DNA of 64,000 nucleotides from Rattus norvegicus (taxonomy: Eukaryota; Chordata; Mammalia; Rodentia; Muridae), in assembly GCF_036323735.1 (NCBI RefSeq), contig NC_086020.1, positions 122,832,710 to 122,896,709 on the forward strand, read 5' to 3'. The notes beneath the pieces were generated by a model. The model did not search any database. It was not told where the DNA came from and saw only the letters and a list, made by a program, of their open reading frames with translations. Positions 23,941 to 34,600 of this stretch are shown here, piece after piece; the first letter of the stretch is position 1; every line of letters begins with the position of its first letter. The translations under genes and the position numbers were made by a program.

Positions 23941-24713
23941 CCAAAAAGCTTGAATTACCCAAGATGCAATCCACAGACCACAGGAAGCTCAAGAAGAAGG
24001 ATGACCAAAATGCGGATGCTCCTACTCCTTCTTAAAAGGGGAAAAAATGTCCATAGCAGGGGATGCGGAAGAAAAGTTTTGAGCAGCAACTCAAGGAATG
24101 GCCATTCAGAGCCTGCCCCACATGTGACCCACATATATACAGCCACCAAAACTAGGTAAGATTGATGAAGCTAAAAATGCAAGCTGAAAGGGACTGGATA
24201 TAGATCTCTCCTGAGGGACACATTCAGAGTATGTCCAATACAGAAGTCAATGCTAGCAGCAAACCACGGAATTGAGAACAGGACCTCCTTGGGGGAAATT
24301 ACAGGAGGTATTGAAAGAGTTGAAGGAGCTTGTGACCCCATAAAAACAACAATGCCAATCAACCAGAGCTTCCAGGGACTAAACCACTACCGAAAGACTA
24401 TACATTGACTGACCCAGGGCTGCAACTCCATATGTAGCAGAGAATAGCCTTGTTGGGGCACCAGTGGAAGGGGAAGCCCTTAGTCCTGCCTAGGTAGGAC
24501 CCTCAGTTCAGGAATATTGGGGGGCAGTAAAGGAGATGTATAGGGGGAATACCCATATGGGGGAGGGGGAGAAGTAGGAATGAGGACTTAAGGACAGGAA
24601 ACTGGGAAGGGGAATAACATTTGAAATGTAAGTAAAGAAATACATCTAATAAAAAATTTTTAAAAAATGAAAATATAAAATCCCAACAAAGTAATGAAAA
24701 AAAGAAAGAAAGA
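23941..24713 (+). mobile_element. L1 3'-UTR and A-rich tail
   Basis: Non-coding 3' end with the conserved block also seen at 8670-8930 and 39970-40350 (cagagcttccagggactaaa, tatgtagcagagaatagcc), a purine-rich stretch at 24515-24580, and a tail of A-rich sequence then (GAAA)n. The tail abuts the right target-site duplication. Confidence 0.9.
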
Positions 24714-24724
24714 AAGAAACACTT
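24714..24724 (+). repeat. Target-site duplication, right copy (plus-strand L1)
   Basis: AAGAAACACTT, matching 17868-17878. Part of the 5' AAGAAA could also belong to the (GAAA)n tail, so the true duplication could be slightly shorter. Confidence 0.8.
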
Positions 24725-24895
24725 AGAGCTGAAACCAGCAGCAGGTATGATCTTTCACATCTTGCCCTTGATAAATCATTTCTACCAGTCAGACTCCACC
24801 TCCTTTATGCTCCAGAGCTTTTCAAAATAGCAAGCTGGTCACAAAGCATCAGAAATGTAAACCTACAGGGGACATTTCAGAGTCAGACTACAGCA
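24725..24895 (-). mobile_element. MaLR LTR, right copy, part 2 (resumes after L1)
   Basis: Continues the LTR broken at 17878: cagtcagactccacctcctt and ggggacatttcagagtcaga correspond to positions 16210-16320 of the left LTR. This places the L1 insertion inside the LTR. Confidence 0.6.
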
Positions 24896-24995
24896 AGAAT
24901 AATTATATTTTGTTTCATATCATTTTCAAACCAAGTTGAATGAATAGAGTGTATTAATTAAACAAATGAGTACAGAGCTGCTTATTCACATTGGG

Positions 24996-25406
24996 TGTCC
25001 CGGGGTTACGACTGCTGTGATGAAACATCAGGAATGACCAAAAGCAAGTTGAGGAAGGAAGGGTTTATTTGGCTTATGTTTCCAAATCACTCTTCACCTT
25101 TGAAGGCAATCCTGGGAAGAAGTCTAACAGGGCATGAAGAGGGCAGGAGCTGATACAGAGGCTATAGTGGAGTGTTGCTTACTGGCTTGCTTTTCATGGC
25201 TGTTTCAGCCTGCTTGCCTATAGAGTTTAGGACCAGCCCAGGGATGGCACCACTATGGGCTGGAGTCTCCCGAAGTAAACACTAATTAAGAAAATGCCCT
25301 ACAGGCCTGTCTACAGCCCTAACTTATAGAGGCATTTATTTAATTCAAGTTCTCTTCTTTCATGACTATAGCTTGTGTTAAATTGACAGAAAAACTATCC
25401 AGCACA
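24996..25406 (-). mobile_element. Rodent LTR-like repeat, apparently complete
   Basis: The element runs from TGTCCCGG to CCAGCACA, so it has TG...CA ends. Inside are ctgtgatgaaacatcagga, gggtttatttggcttatg, actggcttgcttttcatggc and gtgttaaattgacagaaaaa. The minus strand has an AATAAACC polyadenylation-like signal near 25070. Relatives are at 27349-27610 and 45036-45215. It is a very common rodent interspersed repeat whose family name I cannot confirm. Confidence 0.65.
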
Positions 25407-26489
25407 CTGGGGAAAATCCAGGTTCTGCAAAATCTTCTGTTGAATTTATAAAGTGAAAGATTGCATACTTAGACCTAGATCTACTCTGATGCATAAAACC
25501 AAATTCACTACAATTATGAACAGGCATGAATGACATCGATGTAGGAATGAAACTTTATGCCCAAAGCAGAGTGCACAAGTATTTCTACCACTAAACCCAG
25601 TATTGGGGCTTTAATTTTAAGACAGCATCTGCCATATGTAATTCATCCTATTGGTTTCAGTTGGATTTTATTTTCAGTTTTTAAATTTAATTTTACATGT
25701 GCTATGATTTTGTGGTTTTTAAAAGCTATATTTTCTGGTTTAATGTTTCCCTCACACTGTATTTAAGTATTTACCATTAAATTAACACTACAAGATGTTA
25801 GAATATGTTTTTTTTTTCAGTAAAAGGAGTCCCTTGTAACTTAACCAGTCAACAGTTAGATAATGTGTTAAGCTGGTATGGAAGTGTGGGGAGTGAATTT
25901 AATACATGTACTTCTTTCTCTCTTGAGACCCACAGTGGAAGGACAAGAGGAAAAATAGACAATACATTTAGATTAAGAGAAATGGAAAAGGAACGAAAAA
26001 AAATTGAAAGACCCTGCCTTCTGAGAGATGGAAGTGTAATATAATACCAGAAAGATAATTTATTCACCTGGACTCACCTTTTCCATGGCGTCCAGTGGCG
26101 CCTCCCCTTTCACTTAGGAGAACCACTTCCCTTTCTAAGCTCTTCCTTCTCTGAGCCTAAGCTCCTCCCACCAGATAGCTGCCTGTTTCTGGGTCATTTG
26201 TCTGAGCCATGCTGTACGGCTGTAGTGCCTGGCATCTGGTCGTTAGGCTCTGCAGACCCATGTCCCAATGAGTTCCCAGAGAAGAGCCCTTCTATGAGCC
26301 ACCTGTCACATGCCCCAGTCTTCGATGGTTGCTGAGGTTAGCATCTCCGTGTAGTCTCATTTTGTTTTGAAGGTTGAGTCATTTATTGAGCAGAGACTCG
26401 CCCGCCCAAAGGCTTTCTGTGCTCAATGAACCCTCCAGCCTGGGATCCAGGTGGTTGACAGCAATGTAAGACACGTGAGAGGGACAATC
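25407..26489. other. Apparently unique sequence
   Basis: AT-rich up to 26050 and more GC-rich afterwards. No gene recognised; open frames are under 85 codons. Confidence 0.45.
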
Positions 26490-27190
26490 CCCTTTATTCT
26501 AAAACGCAGAGACCAAGGTTTTAGTCTGTTTAAGCATTGACGTTGACTGCTCCATGACACTCACAACATTGCCCTCATCCACCTGATTTCCAAATGTCTG
26601 TGCATTTGCTATTTGGGGACATGTCCAAGCTGACCTGAAAAGACCACATTGGACTTGACAAAAGGCCCTGCCCTCTTGTAGGATGGAGGAGAGACTCTGT
26701 GATCTGAGGCCAAGCATAGCGTTGGGAAGTGACCCAGTTCTTTCTTGGTCAGACACAGAGGTAGAAATGGCTTCCTTTCTCTTGTATTAGTTCCCCATCT
26801 CATCCATGCGACTAGATGACTGACAGAGTGACTGAAGAGAGGTTTGCATTGCTGGTTCAGGATACACAATCCATCTTGGTAGGAAAGGGATGGTGTGGAG
26901 GACAGTTGGATCCATGGGGGCTGACAGCATCTAGTCACCTCAAACAGGAAGTAGACAGTTTGGGCCAGAAGTAAGGCCATGTTATAAGCTTCAGAGACCC
27001 AACCTGGTGGATTTTCTCTGAAAGGTAGTGCTTCATGAAGCAAAGTTCCACCACCTCCTTAAACAGGTCATGAGCTTGGGAAGATAAGCTTAAGGGCAGA
27101 AGACCATGAGCCATTTCACGTCCAAACCTTAACAGAAATACTTCCACAATTTCTTGGTCAGGTAAAACTTATATTTTCCTTTTATTTCAG
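26490..27190 (-). other. Unidentified segment with overlapping minus-strand frames
   Basis: On the minus strand, open frames at 26935-27147 (70 codons), 26609-27043 (144 codons) and 26499-26756 (85 codons) overlap in different frames, the pattern left by a frameshifted coding sequence. An AATAAA lies near its end on that strand (about 26492-26497). I recognise no protein family: there is no signal peptide, membrane segment or catalytic motif. It could be an old processed pseudogene, an unrecognised repeat or chance. Confidence 0.25.
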
Positions 27191-27284
27191 GAACTTTAAT
27201 ACAAGAAAATGTTAATGCATTTTGAATGGAAGAATGCGATTGCTCCCATTATCATTCACAAAATGCTGCCTACCATACAGAAAA

Positions 27285-27690
27285 CCTCAGCAAGGTCAGG
27301 AGTTCAAAGTCAGCCTGAGCTGCATAGTACATTTACTACAAACCTGGGTGTCTCAGTCAGGGTTACTAGTGCTGTGATTAAACACCCCCAAGATGGCTTC
27401 CTCACTCAGCCTGCTTCCTTACAGAACTCAGGAACATCAGCCCAGGGATGCCCCCATCCACTGGGGCTGAGCCTTCCCCAACTGATTTCTAGTTAAGATA
27501 ACACCTTGTCTGTTTACAGTTGGGGTTTCTGGGGGCATTTTCTCAATTGAAGTTCCCTCCTTTCTGATGACTGTGGTTTGTGTCAAGTTGACAGAAAACG
27601 AGCCAGCACACCAGGCTGTAGAACAAGAGACTGTGTCTCTAGAAGTCAATCCTAAACCAACCAAACAAACCAAAAATGAAGCAAAAATGT
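27285..27690 (+). mobile_element. B1-type SINE split by an LTR-like insertion
   Basis: The left part (about 27285-27348: aggagttcaaagtcagcctg, agctgcatagta) and right part (27611-27690: ccaggctgtagaacaagaga, ctgtgtctc, A/C-rich tail) join into the 3' half of a B1/Alu-like SINE once 27349-27610 is removed. Confidence 0.6.
27349..27610 (-). mobile_element. LTR-like repeat, internally deleted
   Basis: Begins TGTCTCAGTCAGGGTTACTA and ends GTCAAGTTGACAGAAAACGA...CCAGCACA, the same termini as 24996-25406. About 150 bases of the middle are missing. It interrupts the B1. Confidence 0.65.
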
Positions 27691-27822
27691 TCAGAAGCAG
27701 TAGGAGCAGCTAGGTCTTGTGTCATCTTTGGGGAGAAGAAATAAAGGAACATTCTAAATTTCTCAATTGCTGGACAGGTATGACCTAGTTTTGCCTAAGG
27801 GGCACAGAGGTCAGACAATATG

Positions 27823-27824
27823 GG

Positions 27825-27876
<52 letters not shown>
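27823..27876 (+). repeat. (CA)n microsatellite
   Basis: About 27 uninterrupted CA dinucleotides. Confidence 0.98.
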
Positions 27877-27877
<1 letters not shown>

Positions 27878-27879
27878 CT

Positions 27880-28484
27880 GGCAGATTTCCCCATGTTGTT
27901 TCTTCTTACATACTTTCTGCCTTTCCATACTGTTAATTATAACTCCGAAGAAAACCTTCCTCTTTAATTACTGAAATCTTAGCTGTCCCCCGAGTTTCAA
28001 TTTAAATGCTTCCTCCTCCAGGAAACAGCAAGGCCCCCAATCAGATACTCTACTTTCCCTCCCTGACTCCTTTGCTCTTGCATTTAATTTATATGACACT
28101 GCACATTGTTCTGTTGGGCGTCGTAGAGCAAGTTTGCCTTGAGGAGCACACGAATCTGGATTCTATTAAGCATTCAGTGTCTGAAGGAGAGGTGGATGTG
28201 CTATAAAATGCTGATGAGAATGAATTAATCCACAACTGATGCTTTCACCCTGAAATTCAATCATCAAAGCACAAAGTTTTCAGTTCTTTCAAGAGAGGTG
28301 AATGAAAACTCATTTTTAACCGACATACCAATGTATATCACCTATGGTACCTCTGTGCATATTGAACTCAATTTAGGTTTAAGTAACGTATTCAAAGTTT
28401 ATACTAAATATGACTAACTAGGGTTTGATTAGATAGTTACTGTCTGTTTTTAACTGTCATTTATTTTAACAAAGCAAATTTTAA
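27880..28484. other. Apparently unique sequence
   Basis: No element or gene recognised. Confidence 0.45.
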
Positions 28485-28612
28485 AAATACTTTATTTGAC
28501 TTTATTTTATAGGCATTGGTGTGAGGACCTCAAATCCCCTGGAACTGGAGTTATAAACAGTTGTGAGCTGCCACTTGGGTACTCCTAACCACTGAGCCAT
28601 CTCTCTAGCCCC
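28485..28612 (-). mobile_element. B3/B2-type SINE
   Basis: Antisense signature ending ctaaccactgagccatctct then ctagcccc, with ctggaactggagttataaac in the B3-specific part. Confidence 0.85.
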
Positions 28613-28889
28613 TTAAGTGTCATTCTTAAAGCAAATTTGAACAGACTAAAAACTGACCAAAATGACTCAGACTCATTAGATCTAGCTGGTCAAACTGTGC
28701 ACACTAAGAATTCTCATCAATGTCAGTTACATTGATGCCTACAGAAGTCAGCCTGTGCTCTTCTGAAAGGTCTAATATACAACAGCTTTCAGAACATATA
28801 TAAAACATTAGCTTTCAGAATCCTGTGCATTTCCCTGAGCGACATCATTGTATAAAACATAGTTTTCTCCAGTTTTTGGTGACACATTT

Positions 28890-28892
<3 letters not shown>

Positions 28893-28953
<61 letters not shown>

Positions 28954-28979
28954 TCTTCCTGCCTTCCTGCCTGCCTGCC
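28893..28979 (+). repeat. (TC)n with (CCTG)n end
   Basis: About 30 TC dinucleotides, then short CTTC and CCTG repeats running up to the LTR at 28980. With 29357-29461 it forms one compound pyrimidine tract split by the LTR. Confidence 0.95.
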
Positions 28980-29356
28980 TGTCCCACGCGCGACTTCTCG
29001 CCAGCAAGAAACACGCGGGTACATAGAAATCCTTACTGTGACCAAACTTTATTATAATCTTAAAGAGGAAGCCTCGGCGCGCCAACATGGTGCGCTTATA
29101 TACACCCTAGCGCGGTGCATCCACACCTGATTGGTTGTTTACCCATGATCTCATCAGGCACGCCCCGGAGTGGGCAAAGACCTGGCACGAAGGCACTCTT
29201 GCACATGCGCACAGTTAACTTCCTGAAAGGGAGTCAGCTGGTGTGGCGAAGGCTGGTGCCATCTTGTAATGGCGGAGGCTATCCTGGCCTTCCACGTGGG
29301 GCGCAGTGGAAGCCAGCGCCATCTAGCGGTGGCGAATGTTATTGTGGCCCTCTACA
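28980..29356 (-). mobile_element. Solo ERVK/IAP-like LTR
   Basis: A 377-bp element with TG...CA ends (minus strand TGTAGAGGG...GTGGGACA), flanked by CCTGCC on both sides (28974-28979 and 29357-29362), the 6-bp duplication expected of ERVK. On the minus strand it has a CCAAT-type box (aaccaatcagg), a TATA-like tatataagcg (about 29092-29101) and AATAAA near 29050, in promoter-to-polyadenylation order. It is CpG-rich and little decayed, so it seems fairly young. No internal viral sequence remains, consistent with LTR-LTR recombination. CTCF-like and YY1-like motifs are noted under findings. Confidence 0.85.
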
Positions 29357-29415
29357 CCTGCCTGCCTGCTTCCTTCCTTCTTTCCTTCCTTCGTTCATCT
29401 CTTTCTCTCTTTCTC

Positions 29416-29461
<46 letters not shown>
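29357..29461 (+). repeat. (CCTG)n/(TTCC)n/(TTTC)n microsatellite
   Basis: A graded tract that ends in about 10 copies of TTTC directly next to the 3' end of the RPL21 retrocopy. It probably grew from that retrocopy's poly(A) tail. Confidence 0.95.
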
Positions 29462-29462
<1 letters not shown>

Positions 29463-29975
29463 GACTTTATTTCATTTTTTTTGGTCCATTAGGCCATGAA
29501 TTCATATGGAATGGGCTCCCGCAGCTCAGGCTCCTTTCCGTTAGTCCTCACAAAGTGGGCTTCTCTGGGTGTCGCAGGCTGGTGCTTCAGCTGAACCCAG
29601 GTGCCCTTCTCTTTGGGTTCCTCTTTCTTCTGAACTTTCTCCTTCACCTACTTCAGGAAGCTGTCTCTGCTCTTTGAGTGCTTGCTGTGCTCAATCTGCA
29701 CATTGATCCTCTCTACCAGAATCTTGCCTTTAATTTGCTTGTTTACAATGATGCCCACGGCATGCTGGCTGACATTGTAGACCCTTCTGGTTCCTTTTGA
29801 ACAGTGCCCATTCCCTTGATGTCTACAGTATTACCCTTCTTGTAGATTTGCATGTATGTGGCCAAAGGAACAAATCCATGTTTCCTAAAAGGCTTGGAAA
29901 CATACTGAGTGCCTCTCCTCTTTCCCTTTGTGTTCGTCATTTTGGTGAGTTACTGGAAGATGGCTGCCGCAGCTG
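29462..29975 (-). pseudogene. Rpl21-ps: RPL21 processed pseudogene (ribosomal protein eL21)
   Basis: An intronless copy of the mRNA for a protein of the large ribosomal subunit. The ATG at 29938-29940 opens MTNTKGKRRGT, and the normal end (EFMA-like, then TAA at 29489-29491) is present, so the coding span is full length. The 5'-UTR is recognisable (gccatcttccagtaact just before the ATG). The 3'-UTR contains an ATAAA signal, and the A tail has become a GAAA microsatellite. It is inactivated by a deletion of about 30 bases near 29790 that shifts the frame and by an in-frame TAG near 29650. Target-site duplications were not found with confidence. Ribosomal-protein retrocopies are very numerous in rodents. 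Confidence 0.95.
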
Positions 29976-30795
29976 AAATAGTGAGTCTGTTTTCATTTTT
30001 TCTCTGTGAAGGGCATCACTATTTGCGCCGCATAAACCATAGGACCAAACAGATAAAATTTTACTAAATAGGAAATCGAAGCAGAAACACAAAGACATAT
30101 ACATATTAAAACTGTATGAAGAAGGTAAGATTAGTGAACTTCTCCACCATCTGTTTGCAATGGTACCTGAAAGGGAGCTCGTGACAGTACCAATTGCATC
30201 AAAGTCCAACATGGGGTACAAATGAGTTCGTATTGGGTTTGGGGTGACCTATGTCAGCAGGGATTTGCATCACTCCAACATGGGTAGTGACTCTGGAAGC
30301 TGAACCCTGGGAGTGGGGGTGGGTTGCACAGCTTACAGGCTATGCTGCTAGCTCTCTCTGCATTTGGGAGTGCAGTTGGAAGAGGGATGGAGTGAGGTGG
30401 GGTGGGGTGAGGTGGGCAGAGTCTGACAACGTTTTGTTTTTGTAATGTTAGGGAAAGTCACTCAAGAACATTTCGGTCTTCCAAGTTTCTGTCACTTTAT
30501 TTTTTTAAATTTTCTGAGTTCCCTGAGACTCCTCTCCCTCTAGGAAGGAATGTTTAAATTAAGAGGAAACAGCCAAATAATACCCTTCAGCTTCAGGGGG
30601 TCTTTATGAACTCTGCAGAGATTTTAATCCTTTCTAGCCATTCTGTGACACACACACATCCCTCCCACCACAATTGTATCAGGTGGACCTGAGACCGAAT
30701 AAGCAACTAAGACAGGAATATAGGAACCTGTGTTTGCAGAGGCCCTGGTTGAACAGTGAAATCACCAGTGCTTGGTAAATTAAAGCCAATAAAAC
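29976..30795. other. Apparently unique sequence
   Basis: No gene recognised. A G-rich stretch (ggtggggtggggtgaggtgg) lies at 30396-30416. Confidence 0.45.
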
Positions 30796-30855
30796 TGATA
30801 TAACTTGTGAGTTACAAAGCCCATGCTCTTACCCATTGAGCCATCTCCCACATGA
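30796..30855 (-). mobile_element. B2-type SINE head fragment
   Basis: catgctcttacccattgagc then catctcccac is a diverged antisense B2 head. Only the tRNA-like part is visible. Confidence 0.55.
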
Positions 30856-30897
30856 GAAGTATGTTTTTTATAAGGTCTTAGTACCCTTTCTTTTTTT

Positions 30898-30912
30898 ATA
30901 TGTATTACTTTT
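30898..30912 (+). repeat. Target-site duplication, left copy (minus-strand L1)
   Basis: ATATGTATTACTTTT, identical to 37488-37502. Its last T residues merge with the L1 poly(T). Confidence 0.92.
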
Positions 30913-31631
30913 TTTTTATTAACGAGTCTTTCTTATATACATTTCGAGTGTTATTCCCTTTCCCGGTTTCCTGGCAAACATCCCCCTAATCCCTCTCCCC
31001 TCCCCTTCTTATGGGTGTTCCCCTCCCCATCCTCCCCCCATTGCCGCCCTCCCCCCAACAATCTTGTTCACTGGGGGTTCAGTCTTAGCAGGACCCAGGG
31101 CTTCCCCTTCCACTGGTGCTCTTACCAGGATATTCATTGCTACCTATGAGGTCAGAGTCCAGGGTCAGTCCATGTATAGTCTTTAGGTAGGGGCTTAGTC
31201 CCTGGAAGCTCTGGTTGCTTGGCATTGTTGTACATATGGGGTCTCGAGCCCCTTCAAGCTCTTCCAGTTCTTTCTCTGATTCCTTCAACGGGGGTCCTAT
31301 TCTCAGTTCAGTGGTTTGCTGCTGGCATTCGCCTCTGTGTTGGCTGTATTCTGGCTGTGTCTCTCAGGAGCGATCTACATCCGGCTCCTGTCGGCCTGCA
31401 CTTCTTTGCTTCATCCATCTTGTCTAATTGGATGGCTGTATATGTATGGGCCACATGTGGGGCAGGCTCTGAATGGGTGTTCCTTCAGTCTCTGTTTTAA
31501 TCTTTGCCTCTCTCTTCCCTGCCAAGGGTATTCTTGTTCCCCTTTTAAAGAAAGAGTGAAGCATTCACATTTTGATCATCCGTCTTGAGTTTCATTTGTT
31601 CTAGGCATCTAGGGTAATTCAAGCATTTGGG
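30913..31631 (-). mobile_element. L1 3'-UTR
   Basis: Non-coding 3' end. The plus strand shows a C-rich stretch (30975-31060), so the L1 strand carries the usual G-rich polypurine tract. Its distal 400 bases are nearly identical, in opposite orientation, to 39919-40372. Confidence 0.9.
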
Positions 31632-34600
31632 CTAATAGTCACTTGTCAATGAGTGCATACCATGTGTGTTTTTCTGTGATTGGGTTAGCTCACTCAGGAT
31701 GATATTTTCCAGTTCCAACCATTTGCCTACGAATTTCATAAAGGCATTGTTTAGATGTACCACATTTTCTGTATCCATTCCTCTGTTGGAGGGCATCTGG
31801 GTTCTTTCCAGCTTCTGGCTATTATAAATAAGGCTGTGATGAACATAGTGGAGCACGTGTCTTTTTTATATGTTGGGGCATCATTTGGGTATATGCCCAA
31901 GAGAGGTATAGCTGCATCCTCAGGCAGTTCAATGTCCAATTTTCTGAGGAACCTCCAGACTGATTTCCAGAATGGTTGTACCAGTCTGCAATCCCACCAA
32001 CAATGGAGGAGTGTTCCTCTTTCTCCGCATCCTCGCCAGCATTTGTTGTCACCTGAGTTTTTGATCTTAGCCATTCTCACTGGTGTGAGGGGAAATCTCA
32101 GGGTTGTTTTGATTTGCATTTCCCTTATGACTAAAGATGTTGAACATTTCTTTAGGTGTTTCACAGCCATTCGGCATTCCTCAGCTGTGAATTCTTTGTT
32201 TAGCTCTGAACCCCATTTTTAATAGGGTTATTTGTCTCCCTGCGGTCTAACTTCTTGAGTTCTTTGTATATTTTAGATATAAGGCCTCTATCTGTTGTAG
32301 GATTGGTAAAGATCTTTTCCCAAACTGTTGGTTGCCGTTTTGTCCTAACCACAGTGTCCTTTGCCTTACAGAAGCTTTGCAGTTTTATGACATCCCATTT
32401 GTCGATTCTTGATCTTAGAGCATAAGCCATTGGTGTTTTGTTCAGGAAATTTTTTCCCATGCCCATGTGTTCCAGATGCTTCCCTAGTTTTTCTTCTATT
32501 AGTTTGAGTGTATCTGGTTTGATGTGGAGGTCCTTGATCCACTTGGACTTAAGCTTTGTACAGGCTGATAAGCATGGATCGATCTGCATTCTTCTACATG
32601 TTGACCTCCAGTTGAACCAGCACCATTTGCTGAAAATGCTATCTTATTTCCATTGGATGGTTTTGGCTCCTTTGTCAAAAATCAAGTGCCCATAGGTGTG
32701 TGGGTTCATTTCTGGGTCTTCAAATCTGTTCCATTCGTCTATCTGTCTGTCTCTGTACCAATACCATGCAGTTTTTATCACTATTGCTCTGTAATACTGC
32801 TTGAGTTCAGGGATAGTGATTCCCCCTGAAGTCCTTTTATTGTTGAGGATAGTTTTAGCTATCCTGGGTTTTTTGTTATTCCAGATGAATTTGCAAATTG
32901 TTCTGTCTAACTCTTTGAAGAATTGGATTGGTATTTTGATGGGGATTGCATTGAATCTGTAGATCGCTTTTGGTAAAATGGCCATTTTTACTATATTAAT
33001 CCTGCCTCCATGAGCATGGGAGATCTTTCCATCTTCTGAGGTCTTCTTCAATTTCTTTCTTCAGAGTCTTGAAGTTCTTATTGTACAGATCTTTTACTTG
33101 CTTGGTTAAAGTCACACCGAGGTACTTTATATTATTTGGGTCTATTATGAAGGGTGTCGTTTCCCTAATTTCTTTCTCAGCTTGTTTCTCTTTTGTGTAG
33201 AGGAAGGCTACTGATTTATTTGAGTTAATTTTATACCCAGCCACTTTGCTGAAGTTGTCTATCAGCTTTAGTAGTTCTCTGGTGGAACGTTTGGGATCAC
33301 TTAAATATACTATCATATCATCTGCAAATAGTGATATTTTGACTTCTTGTTTTCCGATCTGTATCCCCTTGACCTTTTGCTGTCTGATTGCTCTGGCTAG
33401 AATTTCAAGAACTATATTGAATAAGTAGGGAGAGAGTGGGCAGCCTTGTCTAGTCCCTGATTTTAGTGGGATTGCTTCGAGTTTCTCTCCATTTAGTTTA
33501 ATGTTAGCAACTGGTTTGCTGTATATGGCTTTTACTATGTTTAGGTATGGGCCTTGAATTCCTATTCTTTCCAGGACTTTTATCATGAAGGGGTGTTGAA
33601 TTTTGTCAAATGCTTTCTCAGCATCTAATGAAATGATCATGTGGTTTTTTTCTTTCAGTTTGTTTATTTAATGGATCACGTTGATGGTTTTCCGTATATT
33701 AAACCATCCCTGCATGCCTGGGATGAAGCCTACTTGATCATGGTAGATGATTGTTTTGATGTGCTCTTGTATTCGGTTTGCCAGAATTTTGTTGAGTATT
33801 TTTGCGTCGATATTCATAAGGGAAATTGGTCTGAAGTTCTCTTTCTTTGTTGGGTCTTTGTGTGCTTTAGGTATAAGAGTAATTGTGGCTTCATAGAAGG
33901 AATTCGGTAGTGCTCCATCTGTTTCAATTTTGTGGAATAGTTTGAATAATATTGGTATGAGGTCTTCTATGAAGGTCTGATAGAATTCTGCACTAAACCT
34001 GTCTGGACCTGGGCTCTTTTTGGTTGGGAGACCTTTAATGACTGCTTCTATTTCCTTAGGAGTTATGAGGTTGTTTAACTGGTTTATCTGTTCCTGATTT
34101 AACTTCAGTACCTGGTATCTGTCTAGGAAATTGTCCATTTCCTGCAGATTTTCAAGTTTTGTTGAATATAGGCTTTTATAGTAAGATCTGATGATTTTTT
34201 GAATTTCCTCTGAATCTGTAGTTATGTCTCCCTTTTCATTTCTGATTTTGTTAATTTGGACACACTTTCTATGTCCTCTCATTAGTCTGGCCAAGGGTTT
34301 ATCTATCTTGTTGATTTTCTCAAAGAACCAATTTTTGGTTCTGTTGATTCTTTCTATGGTCCTTTTTGTTTCTACTTGGTTGATTTCAGCTCTGAGTTTG
34401 ATTATTTCCTGCCTTCTACTCCTCCTGGGTGTATTTGCTTCTTTTCATTCTAGAGCTTTTAGGTGTGCTGTCAAGCTGCTGACATATGCTCTTTCCTGTT
34501 TCTTTCTGCAGGCACTCAGCGCTATGAGTTTTCCTCTTAGCACAGCCTTCATTGTGTCCCATAAGTTTGGGTATGTTGTACCTTCATTTTCATTAAATTC

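Larger units (their letters stand above)
17879..24713 (+). mobile_element. Long LINE-1 (rat-type), nearly full length, inactive
   Basis: In order: a 5'-UTR with tandem monomers (17879-18999), ORF1 remains (19000-19924), ORF2 remains (about 20121-23940), a 3'-UTR with a G-rich stretch, and an A-rich tail ending in (GAAA)n. An 11-bp target-site duplication flanks the whole. It lies within a MaLR LTR, so it is younger than that LTR. Frameshifts and stops in both ORFs mean it cannot encode the complete machinery. Confidence 0.95.

Noticed and set aside
27170..27192. Splice-acceptor-like pyrimidine tract followed by CAG
   Set aside because: A single site with no open exon or donor downstream is expected by chance in 64 kb.
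29489..29940. A functional RPL21 gene
   Set aside because: It is intronless, with a frameshifting deletion, an internal TAG and a tail-derived microsatellite.
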